DNA of 64,000 nucleotides from Udeniomyces pyricola. Taxonomy: Eukaryota > Basidiomycota > Tremellomycetes > Cystofilobasidiales > Mrakiaceae. The notes beneath the pieces were generated by a model. That model was not told the origin of the DNA and did not search any database. It saw only the letters and a list, made by a program, of their open reading frames with translations. A program made the position numbers and the translations under genes. Each line of letters opens with the position of its first letter. The first letter of the stretch is position 1. Below, piece by piece: positions 62,172 through 64,000 of the stretch. The DNA is taken from the NCBI GenBank assembly GCA_039545295.1, contig BCIK01000024.1:124001-188000 (forward strand), given 5' to 3'.

Positions 62172-64000
62172 ATGACACCTCCTTCCTCCCCTGCTCCACT
62201 TCGAACCGACAACGATCACCCGACATTGGACCCAGCACAGACTGTTCTCTTCCCAGACGACTCCTTCATCACTTTACTTGATCATGGGCCGCATATTTCC
62301 CTGCTGGCTTCCGTCAGTCTACATCTTTCTCCCTATATCGTCCCTTGTCCTACTGTTCTCACTTGAACAAGCGCTCAATCGAGCTGATGTCGTTACTTCC
62401 CTTCCGTTTCGGGTGTTGCCTTTCCTTTCTCCCCATTCGGCCTGGCTGATCAGTGACGACAACCCTTGTCAGTCTTTTGACCATGGCTCTCATCCGATAT
62501 AGACTCATCATCCATCCAAAGCTCACAATCCATCCTATACTGGTCTCCCAGACGCAAAACCCTATGACAACCGAGGATTTGAGTGCAAGAATGATTCGAG
62601 CGAGGACATTGTAATACACGCTTTCCTATAGCTATCAACTTCGATCCCTCACGTTCTCTCATCGGCGCTGACCGACTTTTACTTTCCTTGCCTTGCCTTT
62701 TCTTTATTACTACTCATTGACTGCTATTATCGCCTTGGATCTTGCCCTCTCCTCTCCTTTACTCCCCCTCGCAGCTTGCATATGTGGTCGTTTGCCTGTG
62801 TATCCTCATTCTGATCGGGATTTCGATCGTAGCTCTTATCCGTCTCTCACGTCGCAAGTGGGTCGTCTTTCCTATATTCGTCGTCAATCCGATCAGCAAA
62901 AGCAATGATGGACTCAGCCCGTAATGATGACTCTATGGTGTTTCTTCTTTCCTTTTTCGCCTTCACCACCGGGTGATACCGGAATTCGTTCAGGCGTCGC
63001 TTCGTCGAGACCGAACATCTCCTCACTCAGCTGCCGCCTCTCAAGACGACCCCCATTTCTTCTTCTCTTGCGGCGTCCGTCATCCATGAGCCCATCTACA
63101 GCTCACTCTATCATCGCCATCCTTATGATGGATCTTCACCAGCCGGCACACCCCTCATGAGTCGAACATCATCGGGCGCGTCTATCCCTCGTCAAAGCTC
63201 ATTCCTTGGGTTAACGGACGAGACGAGCTCTCAACGTTCGCCACCCAAGCTGATTCGTATGTACTCATTCTTGGCATGGTATTCACCATGTTTCCTGTAA
63301 GCCTCCAGTTGCTTGGTCGACGTTAAACACTGAATGGACTGGGCTTATATGTCCCCGATTTCTATGGGTGCGATGAATTAGCCCAGCGAAGTCGAGCATC
63401 ATCCATCCGATTCGACTTGACCGACAGCCCTCCTGCCTCCCCGATCGAGTCGCCTATAACACCAAGCTCAAGACCCCGCCCGTCAATCCTCTCCCGATCG
63501 TCCTCCCGAACGACATTCCGAGACATCGTACCCACCATCTCTCCGTTCTCTCAAGAATGCGTCCTCAAGTATTCGACCACTCGGTTTTGTGAGGACGATT
63601 CGTTGGACGAGGACGACAATCTTAGTCGCGAGGCTAATGAGTGAGTGGTCTGCAGGTCTCATCGCTGCCATCGCAGCCTACAACGTCGGCAAACGCTGAT
63701 CTTGAAATTTTCATGTCACCTTATGCTCATGGTCGTCGTCTCAGTGGAACAATTTCAACATCCCCAATTCGATCTAGCGAGCCAATGCTCTCATCGTCAT
63801 CATATCCTTTCCCTCTTTCCTCCACCCCGTCGGTAACCTCGTATTCATTCCCGAAATCGAGGCTCGACCGCTCGACCTCAGGTCTCTCCCGGACGTTGTC
63901 GTTCCAAGGCTCGCCACTCTGCTTGTCTAGCGTCATTCCTTCGTCGGCCGAGGATACCACCTTGCGGCGGCTGCCGCTCTCGACGGCACCGTCCTCCTTT
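62172..64000 (+). CDS. Unrecognised single-pass membrane protein, 3' end outside the window
   Basis: I do not recognise this protein. Proposed exons: 62172-62312, 62503-62610, 62775-62857, 62994-63256, 63382-63640 and 63745 to beyond 64000, all in one frame. About 83 hydrophilic N-terminal residues (MTPPSSPAPLRTDNDHPTLD) precede one strong membrane segment, LAYVVVCLCILILIGISIVA, followed by basic LIRLSRRKRRFVE. This is a type III or signal-anchor arrangement with the long C-terminal part inside. The C-terminal part so far is Ser/Pro/Arg-rich with many potential phosphorylation sites (SRSSSRTTFRD, SLDEDDNLSREANE). The second exon is the weakest: its acceptor at 62502 was chosen by phase only. 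Confidence 0.6.

Overview
This window is nuclear DNA from a fungus, most likely a basidiomycete yeast of the Tremellomycetes type. The evidence is very dense splicing with short introns (about 50-250 nt, GT...YAG), a DASH kinetochore subunit, a Ppg1-type phosphatase, a CLIP-170 protein with CCHC knuckles, and a ribosomal protein S23 whose spliced N-terminus reads MGSNKPRG. The class-level assignment is inference. I saw no bacterial features, transposons, CRISPR arrays, tRNAs or rRNAs. I built exon models by hand from ATG, GT/AG boundaries and reading-frame continuity. Seventeen of the eighteen genes splice into one continuous frame; the exception is the membrane protein at 50042. Few coding sequences are uninterrupted for more than a few hundred bases, so single open frames mostly represent exons.

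Left part (1-17 kb): the 3' two-thirds of the ribosome-biogenesis helicase DBP9 (+); an amino-acid transporter (-) with a 7-nt exon and a promoter containing a 16-bp palindrome and Gcn4-type sites; a DCAF-type WD40 protein (-); an unrecognised disordered protein (-); and the phosphatase PPG1 (+).

Middle (17-45 kb): an unrecognised protein (+), a 3-kb gene-free stretch, a heat-shock-factor-type regulator (+), a tandem ABC ATPase with a mitochondrial-looking N-terminus (-), an Nha1/Sod2-type Na+/H+ antiporter (+), a CLIP-170 microtubule plus-end protein (+), the DASH subunit DAD1 (-), and an unrecognised membrane protein (+). CLIP-170 and DAD1 are neighbours that both act on microtubules, but nothing in the sequence shows co-regulation.

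Right part (45-64 kb): an MFSD1-like transporter (-) head-to-head with an unrecognised multi-pass membrane protein (+), a 21-exon fumarate reductase with a C-terminal cytochrome b5 domain (-), ribosomal protein S23 (+), the heme-binding DAP1/PGRMC protein (-), and the start of an unrecognised single-pass membrane protein (+) that leaves the window.

I found no gene-cluster-like new biological system. The most unusual signal is the number of tiny coding exons (3, 4, 7, 7, 14, 18, 20, 20, 20, 21 nt) needed to restore conserved protein sequence in several unrelated genes. Next come the promoter palindromes, an HSF with an unusual domain layout, and five genes I could not assign to any family.
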